Assembly (NCBI RefSeq): GCF_003726095.1
Contig: NZ_CP026031.1
Span: 3,410,001 to 3,474,000 of the forward strand
Direction of reading: 5' to 3'
Source: Niallia circulans
Lineage (GTDB): Bacteria > Bacillota > Bacilli > Bacillales > Cytobacillaceae
DNA length: 64,000 nt
The translations under genes and the position numbers were made by a program. The notes below the pieces were generated by a model, which was not told the DNA's origin, did no database searches, and was given only the letters and a program-made list of their open reading frames with translations. Below are positions 25,272 through 33,781 of this stretch, piece by piece (within the stretch, counting starts at the first letter, position 1; the number at the start of each line of letters is the position of its first letter).

Positions 25272-26663
25272 TTATTCAATCCCATTCTTGGCACTTACTT
25301 CTTTAATCCAATAACCCGATTTCTTAATAGTTTTCACTTGGGTATGAATATTGTTTGAAATAAATCCATAGCGGTTGCGATAGGCATTCATCCAGCTCCA
25401 ACAATCGATTGGAGTCCATAAATGATAGCCATAACAATTAGAGCCCTCCTCGATTCCCTTATGAACCCATTCCAAATGTTCTTGAATAAATCCAATGCGG
25501 TAATCATCCTCGATTACGCCTTCTTCATTTAAGAAACGTTCCTCACGGGAAACGCCCATGCCATTCTCTGATACAAACCATTCGATATTTTTATAGTTAT
25601 CACGAATATTGATGGCAATATCGTATAGCGCCTTTGGGAATATTTCCCATCCTTTATCCAAGTTCATACGACGCCCAGGCATGGCGTAATGATCGTAATA
25701 GCGATCTGGCATCCAGTCCCCGACACTGTTTGGTGCTACATCTGGTGCTTTTACGCGCGAAGGATGATAGAAGTTTACCCCAAGTGTATCAATGGTATTT
25801 TCTTTTAAAATCGCTAGCTCTTCTTCTGTTGCTTCCCAAATTACTTTATCCTTTGTTAAAAGTTCCACTAATGCAGGCGGGAATTCTCCGTAAACGGCTG
25901 TATGCAAGAACATTTCATTGCGCCAGAGGTCCGCAATTCTTCCTGCTTCCACATCTTCTGGCTTATCGCTAGCTGGATAGGACGGAGTTAGGTTTAAGAT
26001 TGTGCCTATTTTCGCGCCTTTTTCGTTCATTTTTAAGTCGCGGAATTCTTTAATGGCTTTTGCAGATGCTAGGTTCAAGTTATATGCCACCTGTACTGCC
26101 TTTTTTCCATCTACTACTTTTGGATAATGGAATTGGTATAAATATTGCCCATCGACAATGACCATTGGCTCATTAAACGTGAACCAATGCTTCACGCGAT
26201 TGCCGAATAATTCAAAGCAGCGGCGAGCAAACTTGGCAAAAAGATCAACGACATGCTTAGATTCCCAGCCGCCATACTGATGATACAGCTCGACAGGCAA
26301 ATCGAAATGATGCAGGTTCATTACAGGTGTAATCCCTTGCTTGATAAATTCATCAATTACATTGTTATAAAACCGTACGCCATCTTCGTTTAAGCTTGCT
26401 GTTTCGAAATCATCAATTAAACGTGTCCACTGAATCGATGTACGAACAGAGTTTAAGTTGATCTCTTTCATTAATGCAATATCTTCTACATAACTATTGT
26501 AAAAATTAGATGCTGTATCTGGTCCTACATGATTATGGAATACTTCCGGCTCTGTTTCATACCAGTAGTCAAAAACGTTCGCATGCTGTTTATTAAAACG
26601 GCCTTCACTCTGCGGCCCAGATGTTGCTGCACCCCACCAAAAATTTTCCGGAAATTTTTTCAT
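25272..26663 (-). CDS. glycoside hydrolase family 1 (beta-glucosidase or 6-phospho-beta-glucosidase)
   Basis: A 463-residue retaining glycosidase with the normal GH1 length. The acid/base Glu lies in TFNEPM, near residue 165, and the nucleophile Glu in SENGMG, near residue 366. The N-terminal FPENFWWGAATSGPQSEG is typical. The motif after WTPIDCWSW differs from classic phospho-glucosidases, and no PTS gene is next to it, so a non-phosphorylated beta-glucoside substrate is plausible, with the ROK kinase acting afterwards. AAGGGAG precedes the ATG. It ends in its own terminator, so the kinase downstream uses a separate promoter. Confidence 0.92.
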   Translation of the reverse strand: MKKFPENFWWGAATSGPQSEGRFNKQHANVFDYWYETEPEVFHNHVGPDTASNFYNSYVEDIALMKEINLNSVRTSIQWTRLIDDFETASLNEDGVRFYNNVIDEFIKQGITPVMNLHHFDLPVELYHQYGGWESKHVVDLFAKFARRCFELFGNRVKHWFTFNEPMVIVDGQYLYQFHYPKVVDGKKAVQVAYNLNLASAKAIKEFRDLKMNEKGAKIGTILNLTPSYPASDKPEDVEAGRIADLWRNEMFLHTAVYGEFPPALVELLTKDKVIWEATEEELAILKENTIDTLGVNFYHPSRVKAPDVAPNSVGDWMPDRYYDHYAMPGRRMNLDKGWEIFPKALYDIAINIRDNYKNIEWFVSENGMGVSREERFLNEEGVIEDDYRIGFIQEHLEWVHKGIEEGSNCYGYHLWTPIDCWSWMNAYRNRYGFISNNIHTQVKTIKKSGYWIKEVSAKNGIE

Positions 26664-26792
26664 GATACTAATCTCCCTTATTGTTTTCTTATATGCTCTA
26701 AAGTAAAAGGATGATTCCCCTCTATTTGATTAATAGAAGGACGAATCTCTCTTTCTAGTATGTATTGAGAATTATCAAGTGTCGGTTTGCTT

Positions 26793-26906
26793 TTACCAAA
26801 AATAAAGATGCTCTAGCCAGGATGTTTTTTCAATGACATGAAATAAATAACCTATTAATCCATTTGATAAATAAAATTCTAGTGTTTCTTCTTTGAGTAT
26901 AATCAT
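26793..26906 (-). pseudogene. probable N-terminal remnant of a GH36 alpha-galactosidase
   Basis: Directly after the esterase stop on the minus strand, ATG 26906 opens 37 codons reading MIILKEETLEFYLSNG, then GYLFHVIE, then LEHLYFW and a stop. This resembles the first residues of GH36 alpha-galactosidases, where a segment like GHLYFGK follows. The frame then breaks and the remaining roughly 690 residues are missing. A short unrelated peptide is the alternative; I rate the family match as moderate. Confidence 0.45.
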
Positions 26907-26907
26907 T

Positions 26908-27867
26908 CTACTCATGATTTAACAAAAATCCCCTGACTCTATCTCCGAGCTTCGGCAAATATTCATGCCCATACTCTGGGAAGAAGATCATCTCTTTTGG
27001 TGAAGAAATCTGATTATACACAGCAAATTGCGTTGCTGGCGGACAAACTCCATCTTCTAACGCAATTGCCCACTTTACTTCTGCTTTAATTCTCGGTGCC
27101 AAATGCTGTAAATCAATGTATTCTAATGTATCGAAAAACTCCTCTTCTCTGTCATGCATTGGGTCGCGGAATCGAAACCAATATGCCAATTCCTCATATG
27201 CAGATGAATTAATGTCTAACTCAAATACTTTGCGATAATCACTAAGGAAGGGATATTGCACTACTACTTTTTTCACTCTCGGTTCCAGTGCTGCACAGAC
27301 TAATGATAAAGCTCCCCCTTGTGAGGCACCTTGAACAGAAATAGCCTCTTCATCAACTTCCTCCATGCTCATTAAAATTCTAGCTGCATGAGCAGTATCT
27401 AAAAATACGCTTCGATAATAAAGGCTCTCTGGTCCTTCTTCGACCCCGCGGATAATTAATCCTTTTAATGTCGTTCCTTTCGCCGTTGTCTTATCTTCTG
27501 ACTCTCCGCCTTGCCCGCGACAATCCATCGCAAGAACAGCGAACCCCTCTGTTACCCAGGAAAGCTTATCACCAAAGTCCCCACTATCGCCATGGTAACC
27601 ATGAAACATCAGCATCCCAGGCACTTTTCCTTCTATTTTTTTCGGGCGGATATATTGGCATCTTATCCTTGCACCTTTTACACCTGTAAAATATAAGTTG
27701 AAAAACTCTGCCGTTTTGGAAGGAATCTCTACTCTTTCTAACTCGTAATCTAAGCTTTGTTCTGCTAGCTCTTGTATCGCTTTATCCCAATACGCATCAT
27801 AATCCGCGGGCTTTCGACCAGATCCTTTATATTCTCGATATTCATTGATTACCTGCTCTTTTTTCAT
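26908..27867 (-). CDS. carbohydrate esterase family 7 (acetylxylan esterase / cephalosporin-C deacetylase)
   Basis: A 319-residue cytoplasmic alpha/beta hydrolase. The CE7 marks are DCRGQGGES near residue 117 and the nucleophile segment GASQGGAL near 186. Asp in ALEDGVCPP and His in EYGHEYLP complete the triad. CE7 enzymes remove acetyl groups from short xylo-oligosaccharides and other acetylated sugars after uptake. I use ATG 27867, nine bases after GGAGGTG. The GTG at 27876 lies inside that ribosome site. The promoter overlaps a CcpA site. Confidence 0.92.
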   Translation of the reverse strand: MKKEQVINEYREYKGSGRKPADYDAYWDKAIQELAEQSLDYELERVEIPSKTAEFFNLYFTGVKGARIRCQYIRPKKIEGKVPGMLMFHGYHGDSGDFGDKLSWVTEGFAVLAMDCRGQGGESEDKTTAKGTTLKGLIIRGVEEGPESLYYRSVFLDTAHAARILMSMEEVDEEAISVQGASQGGALSLVCAALEPRVKKVVVQYPFLSDYRKVFELDINSSAYEELAYWFRFRDPMHDREEEFFDTLEYIDLQHLAPRIKAEVKWAIALEDGVCPPATQFAVYNQISSPKEMIFFPEYGHEYLPKLGDRVRGFLLNHE

Positions 27868-27884
27868 GAAGGACACCTCCGAAC

Positions 27885-27930
27885 TGTTATCGTTTTCATT
27901 ATAATGTTTATACTTGTAATTGTAAATGTC
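27885..27930 (-). promoter_or_regulatory. promoter with cre site of the CE7 esterase gene
   Basis: On the minus strand, TTTACA and TATAAT are 17 bases apart. TGAAAACGATAACA (27898-27885) follows immediately and matches the full CcpA consensus. Its position over the transcription start predicts glucose repression. Confidence 0.82.
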
Positions 27931-28063
27931 TATGTTTATTTCTTTTAATGTAAAACCAAAACTTTTATTGAAGTATTTTTTCGATTATAAGTGCGGTTAT
28001 TGGCTATTTTATTGAGTAACTTTCTTTGTATACTTGCTGATTATGTGTTTTGTTGGAGCTGAT

Positions 28064-28195
28064 GGAGGATGAGGTTGCAGCATTTATGGTATTGTTGCGG
28101 TTTATTCAACTTTGTTTGCAGTTTTGCTACTTTTGCTTGCGACTCTCTCCATTTTACTTGCGACTCTGTCAACTTTGCTTGTGGGCTCCCCCTCA
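28064..28195 (-). repeat. 21-bp phased array, CTTGCGACT family, copy 2
   Basis: TTGC (or TTGT in the last unit) occurs at about 28075, 28095, 28116, 28137, 28158 and 28179 on the plus strand, stepping by 20-21 bases. The clearest units read ACTTGCGACTCT. It lies in the divergent gap between the esterase gene and the GntR/LacI-type regulator. Confidence 0.85.
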
Positions 28196-28303
28196 TCCTC
28201 TCCAATCCAATAAACTTTTCACAAAAACAATAAAAAATGTATATCTGCGGAATTGGCTGCATTTGTTAGAAGTAACAGATTTGCATTTAAAGGGGGACTT
28301 ACA

Positions 28304-29431
28304 ATGGGGCGACATTCAAAAAAGGTAATGGTGATGGAATCGGTAAAGGATTGGGTAATCAATGGACGGGTGAAACCGGGGGATCGGATTTATTCGGAGT
28401 ATGAGCTTTCGAAGCTGTTTGATGTAAGCAGGCACACGGTTCGATTAGCGATTGGAGAGCTTGTCGATGAGGGATGGCTCTATCGGGAGCAGGGTGTTGG
28501 CACCTTTTGCGGGGAACCTTTTGCTAGTAGAAAAGGTAAGAAAATAGCGAATGGGAAAAACATTGGGGTGATGACCACTTATCTTTCTGATTATATTTTT
28601 CCATCGATTATCCGTGGAATGGAAACTTATTTAACAGAAAAAGGCTATACTTTAACATTAGTTTGTACGGAAAATGATCATGCAAAGGAGCGATTATGTA
28701 TCCGCAAGCTCCTTGATTTGAATATGGATGGGCTTATTTTAGAACCTACGAAAAGTAGTCATTTCAATCCTAATCTAGATTATTACCTGGAGCTGGAGGA
28801 ACGCCATATTCCCTATGTAATGATCAATCAATATTATTCGCAGCTTTCTCCCTTCTATTTAATCATGGATGATGTAAAAGGCGGATATATGGCAACAAAT
28901 CATTTAATCCAGCTTGGGCATGAACAACTTCTTGGTCTCTTTCAATCAGATGATTTACAAGGCGTTCATCGCATGCAAGGCTTTTTGCAGGCGCTGCGAA
29001 ATGAAAAGCTTCCGATTGCACCAGAGCTTGTCGTTACTTTTACAACAGAAGAATTACATGCTGGTTTGGAGGAGAAAATTTTGAATACGCTTACAAATCG
29101 AAAGAATATACCTACTGCTATCGTCTGCTACAATGATAATATTGCCGTTATTGTTCAAAAAGTTTTACAAAAATTGCATTTATCTGTACCAGAGGATATC
29201 TCCCTTGTTGGCTTCGATGATACTGCATTAGCTGACTCACCAAATCTTCCCTTAACTACTATCGCCCATCCGAAAAGTCATATGGGAAGAGATGCAGCTA
29301 GAAGAATAATTGCAGCCATTGAAGGAAAAGAATACACGCTTTTCTTGAAAGACCCGATTATTTATGAACCAGAACTAGTCATCCGTTCCTCCACTAACAT
29401 TGTAAAAAAGAACAGATCCGCCGTGTATTGA
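28304..29431 (+). CDS. GntR/LacI chimeric regulator (AraR-like)
   Basis: A 375-residue regulator. A GntR-type winged helix covers residues 1-70 (SEYELSKLFDVSRHTVRLAI). A LacI-type periplasmic-binding ligand domain follows from about residue 85 to the end (with LVGFDDTALADSP). This layout is that of AraR, the arabinose repressor, but the same layout serves other sugars. It is divergent from the esterase, kinase and GH1 genes and is probably their specific regulator. ATG 28304 follows AAAGGGGG; the open frame upstream (28253) lacks a site. Confidence 0.9.
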   Translation: MGRHSKKVMVMESVKDWVINGRVKPGDRIYSEYELSKLFDVSRHTVRLAIGELVDEGWLYREQGVGTFCGEPFASRKGKKIANGKNIGVMTTYLSDYIFPSIIRGMETYLTEKGYTLTLVCTENDHAKERLCIRKLLDLNMDGLILEPTKSSHFNPNLDYYLELEERHIPYVMINQYYSQLSPFYLIMDDVKGGYMATNHLIQLGHEQLLGLFQSDDLQGVHRMQGFLQALRNEKLPIAPELVVTFTTEELHAGLEEKILNTLTNRKNIPTAIVCYNDNIAVIVQKVLQKLHLSVPEDISLVGFDDTALADSPNLPLTTIAHPKSHMGRDAARRIIAAIEGKEYTLFLKDPIIYEPELVIRSSTNIVKKNRSAVY

Positions 29432-29444
29432 CACACGCGGATCT
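29414..29444. terminator. hairpin at end of regulator gene
   Basis: An 8-bp GC-rich stem (AGATCCGC with GCGGATCT) overlaps the stop codon. The T-run is poor, so termination strength is uncertain. It lies between two convergent genes. Confidence 0.55.
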
Positions 29445-29451
29445 TAACATA

Positions 29452-30504
29452 CTAGAATATTAATTTTCCTATTAATCCACTGATAATTCCTAAAACGACT
29501 ACCGATATGGATACAAATACGAGCACTTTTCTTGGAAAGGATTTTGCTACCATCAATAAAGATGGCAAGCTTATACTTGGCAGTGTAATAAGCAGGGCTG
29601 CAGCTGGTCCTGCTCCAAGACCCATCGCCATTAACGTTTGAATAATTGGAATTTCTGCGGCTGTTGGAATAACAAAAAGCATCCCAGCAACTGCAAAAAG
29701 CAGAATAGCAAGCAAACTATTAGACATGCTGTCACTTAGCTGCGGGAAGAGCCAAAAACGCGCTGCCCCTAGAATTAATACGGACAGAACATAGGCCGGT
29801 ACCACATAAAGAACCATGCTTCCAAGAGAAGTAAGCCATCTATTTAAAAATGGACGCTTATCTACTTCCGCATCTTCTATTAATTTATCCACAGAGACAG
29901 GAGTTGGATTTTTAACAAAGCGGTTGGCAAAATAGCTAATGCCAAATGTTAAAACTAGTCCAACGATAAGACGTAATAATGTAAACTTCCAAGAAAGGAC
30001 AAAGGTCATAAAAATTAAGGTTGCTGGGTTGATGGTTGGATTCCCAATCCAAAAAGCCAAGCTTGCGCCGACGGAAGCATTTTTTTTACGAAGCCCCACA
30101 GCGACTGGCGCGGCACAGCAAGTACACATCATTCCTGGTATGGATGCTAGTCCTGCTGCTGCAGTACTGCCAAAGCTCGTTTTTCCTAGCACCTTTAATA
30201 GCCAGCCAGTCGGCAGAAGCACTTGCACAAGGGAACCAAGTAGAATACCTAAAATTGCTGCCTTCCAAACAGATTGGAAGTAAGTGACCGTATAATCTAC
30301 TGCGGCACTCCATGTGAATGTTCCGGAAATTTGATCCTGTAAAATCGAATCTCCGATAGAATTTGTTTGAAAAGAAAGGATGGCTTTATGATAATATGGC
30401 CACCATTTCACATATGTGAGACCGATTACTGCGACTAAAACAAATAGAAAAGCGAACCAAAACGTTCTTTTTTTGCTTGATTGCTCCTCTGCTAACGTAC
30501 TCAT
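29452..30504 (-). CDS. permease of the ArsP/YraQ (DUF318) family
   Basis: A 350-residue membrane protein with about eight helices. The conserved segment MMCTCCAAPVAVGLRKK is near residue 125 and GNPTINPATL follows 25 residues later; both are hallmarks of the ArsP/YcgR family. Some relatives export organoarsenicals; many are unassigned. The double cysteine in the first motif could bind a soft metal or metalloid. I start at ATG 30504 behind GAAGGTG. It is divergent from selD with 198 bases between, which makes a link to selenium conceivable but unproven. Confidence 0.88.
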   Translation of the reverse strand: MSTLAEEQSSKKRTFWFAFLFVLVAVIGLTYVKWWPYYHKAILSFQTNSIGDSILQDQISGTFTWSAAVDYTVTYFQSVWKAAILGILLGSLVQVLLPTGWLLKVLGKTSFGSTAAAGLASIPGMMCTCCAAPVAVGLRKKNASVGASLAFWIGNPTINPATLIFMTFVLSWKFTLLRLIVGLVLTFGISYFANRFVKNPTPVSVDKLIEDAEVDKRPFLNRWLTSLGSMVLYVVPAYVLSVLILGAARFWLFPQLSDSMSNSLLAILLFAVAGMLFVIPTAAEIPIIQTLMAMGLGAGPAAALLITLPSISLPSLLMVAKSFPRKVLVFVSISVVVLGIISGLIGKLIF

Positions 30505-30702
30505 CACTTTCACCTTCGATATATTAGATTAATTGCGTATAAATTATATCATATTTTAAATTTTAGGTACCCGAAAAATGATTCAACCTCCTTTTTTTCC
30601 CATCCAATCTACTAGGCATGCAATGAACCGCCCATTGCTTTATAATAGAGAAGGATACTTAATAAAAAATATTTAATTTACTAGAAAGAAGGTTGGTGTC
30701 AT

Positions 30703-31752
30703 ATGACACAGTCTTATTCCGTTAAACTTACATCTTTATCCTCCAAAGGGGGCTGCGGCTGCAAAATTGGTCCTGCTGACTTATCTGAAGTTATTCGTAC
30801 ATTACCACCAGCAGAGAAAAATCCAAATCTTCTTGTTGGCTTAGATACAAGCGATGATGCTGGCGTTTACAAGCTGACAGATGAATTAGCAATCGTGCAA
30901 ACAGTCGACTTCTTTACGCCAATTGTGGATGATCCTTACTCGTTTGGACAAATTGCTGCAGCAAATGCCTTAAGTGATATTTATGCAATGGGTGGAAAAC
31001 CGTTAACTGCCCTAAACATTGTGGCTTTCCCTATTTCTGTTTTGGAAAAAGAAATTTTGGCTGATATTATGCGAGGTGCTGGCGATAAAGTGAAAGAGGC
31101 TGGAGCTACCCTTGTTGGCGGACATTCCATTGATGATAAAGAACCCAAATTTGGTCTTGCTGTCACTGGAACCATTCATCCAGATAAAGTACGTACAAAT
31201 GCCGGTGCTAAGCCTACTGACAAACTAATTTTAACAAAACCAATCGGTGTCGGTATTCTAACCACTTCTATTAAAAGAGGTCTTTTATCAGCAGAAGAAA
31301 TTGATCGTGTGACAAAAGTTATGGCTACACTGAATAAGAAGGCGGCTGAAGTGATGGAGGCTTATAATGTGCATGCTTGTACAGATGTAACTGGATTTGG
31401 ATTACTTGGACATGCTTCAGAGATGGCGAAAGGAAGCAATACAACCATCCATATTAAGCGCGATCAAGTTCCTGTTCTTCCACGCGTAAAAGAATTAGCG
31501 GAACAAGGAGTAATTCCTGGCGGTACGAAAAATAACTTTGCCCACCTAGAAGGCGATGTTACTTTTGCTTCTGACTTAGATGAGCTTGATCAGTTGATTT
31601 TATGTGATGCTGTAACGTCTGGCGGATTGCTTATTTCGGTGGAAGGTGAACAAGCAGATGCATTGCTGCAAGAATTAGTTGATGCCGGTGTAGAAGCGGC
31701 GATCATTGGAGAAGTCACAGAAGAGAGCCCTGGCCATATTTTTGTTGGGTAA
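30703..31752 (+). CDS. selD: selenide, water dikinase
   Basis: A 349-residue enzyme that makes selenophosphate from selenide and ATP. The flexible N-terminal loop reads SSKGGCGCKIGPADL, with Cys18 and Cys20 and the catalytic Lys21; here the active residue is cysteine, not selenocysteine. PurM-like segments DDAGVY, QTVDFFTP and GGHSIDDKEP follow. It lies 18 bases before selU, so selenophosphate feeds tRNA 2-selenouridine formation. No selA, selB or tRNA-Sec lies in the window. A TATAAT at 30641-30646 is the probable -10 box. Confidence 0.97.
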   Translation: MTQSYSVKLTSLSSKGGCGCKIGPADLSEVIRTLPPAEKNPNLLVGLDTSDDAGVYKLTDELAIVQTVDFFTPIVDDPYSFGQIAAANALSDIYAMGGKPLTALNIVAFPISVLEKEILADIMRGAGDKVKEAGATLVGGHSIDDKEPKFGLAVTGTIHPDKVRTNAGAKPTDKLILTKPIGVGILTTSIKRGLLSAEEIDRVTKVMATLNKKAAEVMEAYNVHACTDVTGFGLLGHASEMAKGSNTTIHIKRDQVPVLPRVKELAEQGVIPGGTKNNFAHLEGDVTFASDLDELDQLILCDAVTSGGLLISVEGEQADALLQELVDAGVEAAIIGEVTEESPGHIFVG

Positions 31753-31770
31753 GAGAAAGGCGGAGCTACC

Positions 31771-32831
31771 TTGTTTCAAGATATAACAATCGAACGATTA
31801 TTTGAATTACGGGAGAAAAAGGAATTTTCTTTAGTAGATGTTCGCTCTCCTTCTGAATTTAACGAGCATACAATTCCTGGCAGTATCAATATCCCTCTTT
31901 TTACAGATGAGGAAAGAGCAGAAGTTGGGACTCTTTATAAGCAGGTAAGTGTGGAAGCGGCAAAAGCTCGCGGCTTGGAAATCGTGTCTGCTAAACTGCC
32001 TGCTTTCATCCAGTCCTTCCAAGAATTATCAAGGGATGTAGTGGTCTTTTGCTGGCGGGGCGGCATGCGCAGTAAAACAGCGGCAACCGTTATTGATTTA
32101 ATGGGCGTGCATAGCTACCGCTTGCAAGGCGGTTTCCGAACGTACCGTCAATGGGTTATCCACCAATTAGATACAATGGAAATGGCTCAGGAAGCAATTG
32201 TCTTAAACGGCTACACCGGTTCCAATAAAACTGTTATTTTACAGCATTTAAAACAAGAAGGACTTCCTGTATTGGACTTGGAAGGAATGGCCAATCATCG
32301 TGGCTCCATCTTCGGACAAATTGGACTCAAGCCCCATAATCAGAAGACTTTCGACTCCTTGCTTGTCGGTGAAATCGAAAAGCTGCCTGCTTCTCCCTAT
32401 TTTTTAATGGAAGGTGAAAGCAAGCGGATTGGCAAAGTACTGATGCCTAACTTTCTTCTGAAAAAAAGGAGGCTGGCCTTCAGCTATTTATTCATATGCC
32501 CATCGAGGAGCGAGTTCAGCATATATTGGCTGACTATTCTCCAGCCGATCATCATGATGAATGTGTAGAAGCATTCCAATTAATCAAACGGCGCATCCAC
32601 ACACCCGCGGCTGCTAAAATTGAAGAAGCTCTGCAGACTAGAAATTATGCTGAAGCTGTTGAATTGCTGTTAACCTACTATTATGATCCACTCTATGAAA
32701 GAACGGCTTTACAATATAAAGATGAGCAAACTATCGATTTATATGTGCAAAACACAGAGGATGCGATCATCAAAGTGAAGGAGTTTTGGCAAAAGAAGAG
32801 TCGGACTTCAGCGAAGAGTGAAGTGAACTAA
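31771..32831 (+). pseudogene. selU: tRNA 2-selenouridine synthase, reading frame broken at an A7 run
   Basis: The N-terminal part (31771 to about 32470) has the rhodanese domain with VVFCWRGGMRSKT (catalytic Cys in FCWRGG) and the P-loop-like NGYTGSNKT. After LLKK the frame shifts: the C-terminal part continues in another frame as EAGLQLFIHMPIEER and runs to 32831. One extra A in the A7 tract at about 32460-32466 would restore a 353-residue protein close to the normal 360. The start is TTG 31771 behind AAGGCGGAG. The break may be a real mutation, a homopolymer sequencing error, or slippage; it cannot be decided here. Confidence 0.9.
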
Positions 32832-32855
32832 TTTAGAAACTTTGCTTTTGGAAAT

Positions 32856-32900
32856 AGCTTTATTACTTGTTATTGAGGACAAGTGATAAAGCTTTTTTTA
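32856..32900 (+). terminator. Rho-independent terminator after selU
   Basis: A 14-bp stem with one wobble pair (AGCTTTATTACTTG with CAAGTGATAAAGCT) and a 10-nt loop is followed by seven T. Confidence 0.9.
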
Positions 32901-33080
32901 GTTTGGAAGGCGTGGTGCGAGTAGAATGTTAAATGAAGGAAGGGAATTTGCAGTGGTGATTGAATGTGGAGTCGATTTGAGTGCCGTTTTGTGGTAATCC
33001 TTCTAATTTTGGCGGAGATTTGGAATTATTGGCTAGAAACACTGAGACAAGAGCAAAATTAAACGAAGAGATTTTAGGAT

Positions 33081-33685
33081 ATCAGCCATTCTTCAGCACT
33101 TATCAGCCAAACCTCAGTACTTATCAGCCATTCTTCAGATTTATCAGCCAAACTTCAGATTTATCAGCCAAACCTCAGATTTATCAGCCAAACCTCAGAT
33201 TTATCAGCCAAACCTCAGATTTATCAGCCAAACCTCAGATTTATCAGCCAAACCTCAGATTTATCAGCCAAACCTCAGATTTATCAGCCATTCTTCAGAT
33301 TTATCAGCCATTCTTCAGTACTTATCAGCCAAACCTCATAACTTATCAGCCAAACCTCAGATTTATCAGCCAAACTTCATAACTTATCAGCCATTCTTCA
33401 GATTTATCAGCCAAACTTCAGTACTTATCAGCCAAACCTCAGATTTATCAGCCAAACTTCATAACTTATCAGCCATTCTTCAGATTTATCAGCCAAACTT
33501 CAGTACTTATCAGCCAAACTTCAGATTTATCAGCCAAACCTCAGTACTTATCAGCCAAACTTCAGATTTATCAGCCATTCTTCAGCACTTATCAGCCAAA
33601 CCTCATAACTTATCAGCCAAACTTCAGATTTATCAGCCAAACCTCATAACTTATCAGCCAAACCTCAGTACTTATCAGCCAAACC
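33081..33685 (+). repeat. phased repeat array 4, core ATCAGCC, 30 units (plus orientation)
   Basis: ATCAGCC occurs 30 times from 33081 to 33674, mean spacing 20.45 bp. After the core, units continue AAACCTCAG, AAACTTCAG or ATTCTTCAG, and the linker is ATTT (20-bp unit) or TACTT, CACTT or TAACTT (21-bp unit). Several units in the first third are identical (20-bp period), pointing to recent expansion. It fills the gap between convergent selU and galU. Confidence 0.96.
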
Positions 33686-33730
33686 ACCAGCAACTACCAA
33701 CCCCCTCTCACTCACACCACAAATTCCAAA

Positions 33731-33775
33731 TAAAAACGCCTCTCACATGCAGATTATCTACATCCAAAAGGCGTT
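33731..33775 (-). terminator. Rho-independent terminator of galU
   Basis: On the minus strand a 7-bp stem (AACGCCT with AGGCGTT) with a long inner loop is followed by T5. Confidence 0.65.
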
Positions 33776-33781
33776 CTCTTA

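Noticed and set aside
25634..25972. 112-codon frame opposite the GH1 gene
   Set aside because: Shadow of a strongly conserved gene; no ribosome site and no recognisable domain.
30703..31752. Selenocysteine-containing SelD
   Set aside because: The active-site codon encodes cysteine; no in-frame UGA is present.
32981..33382. 133-codon frame across array 4
   Set aside because: Same reason: the 20-bp unit simply lacks stops; composition is that of the repeat.
33081..33685. CRISPR-like array of ATCAGCC repeats
   Set aside because: The core is only 7-10 bases, linkers are repeats themselves and there are no spacers.
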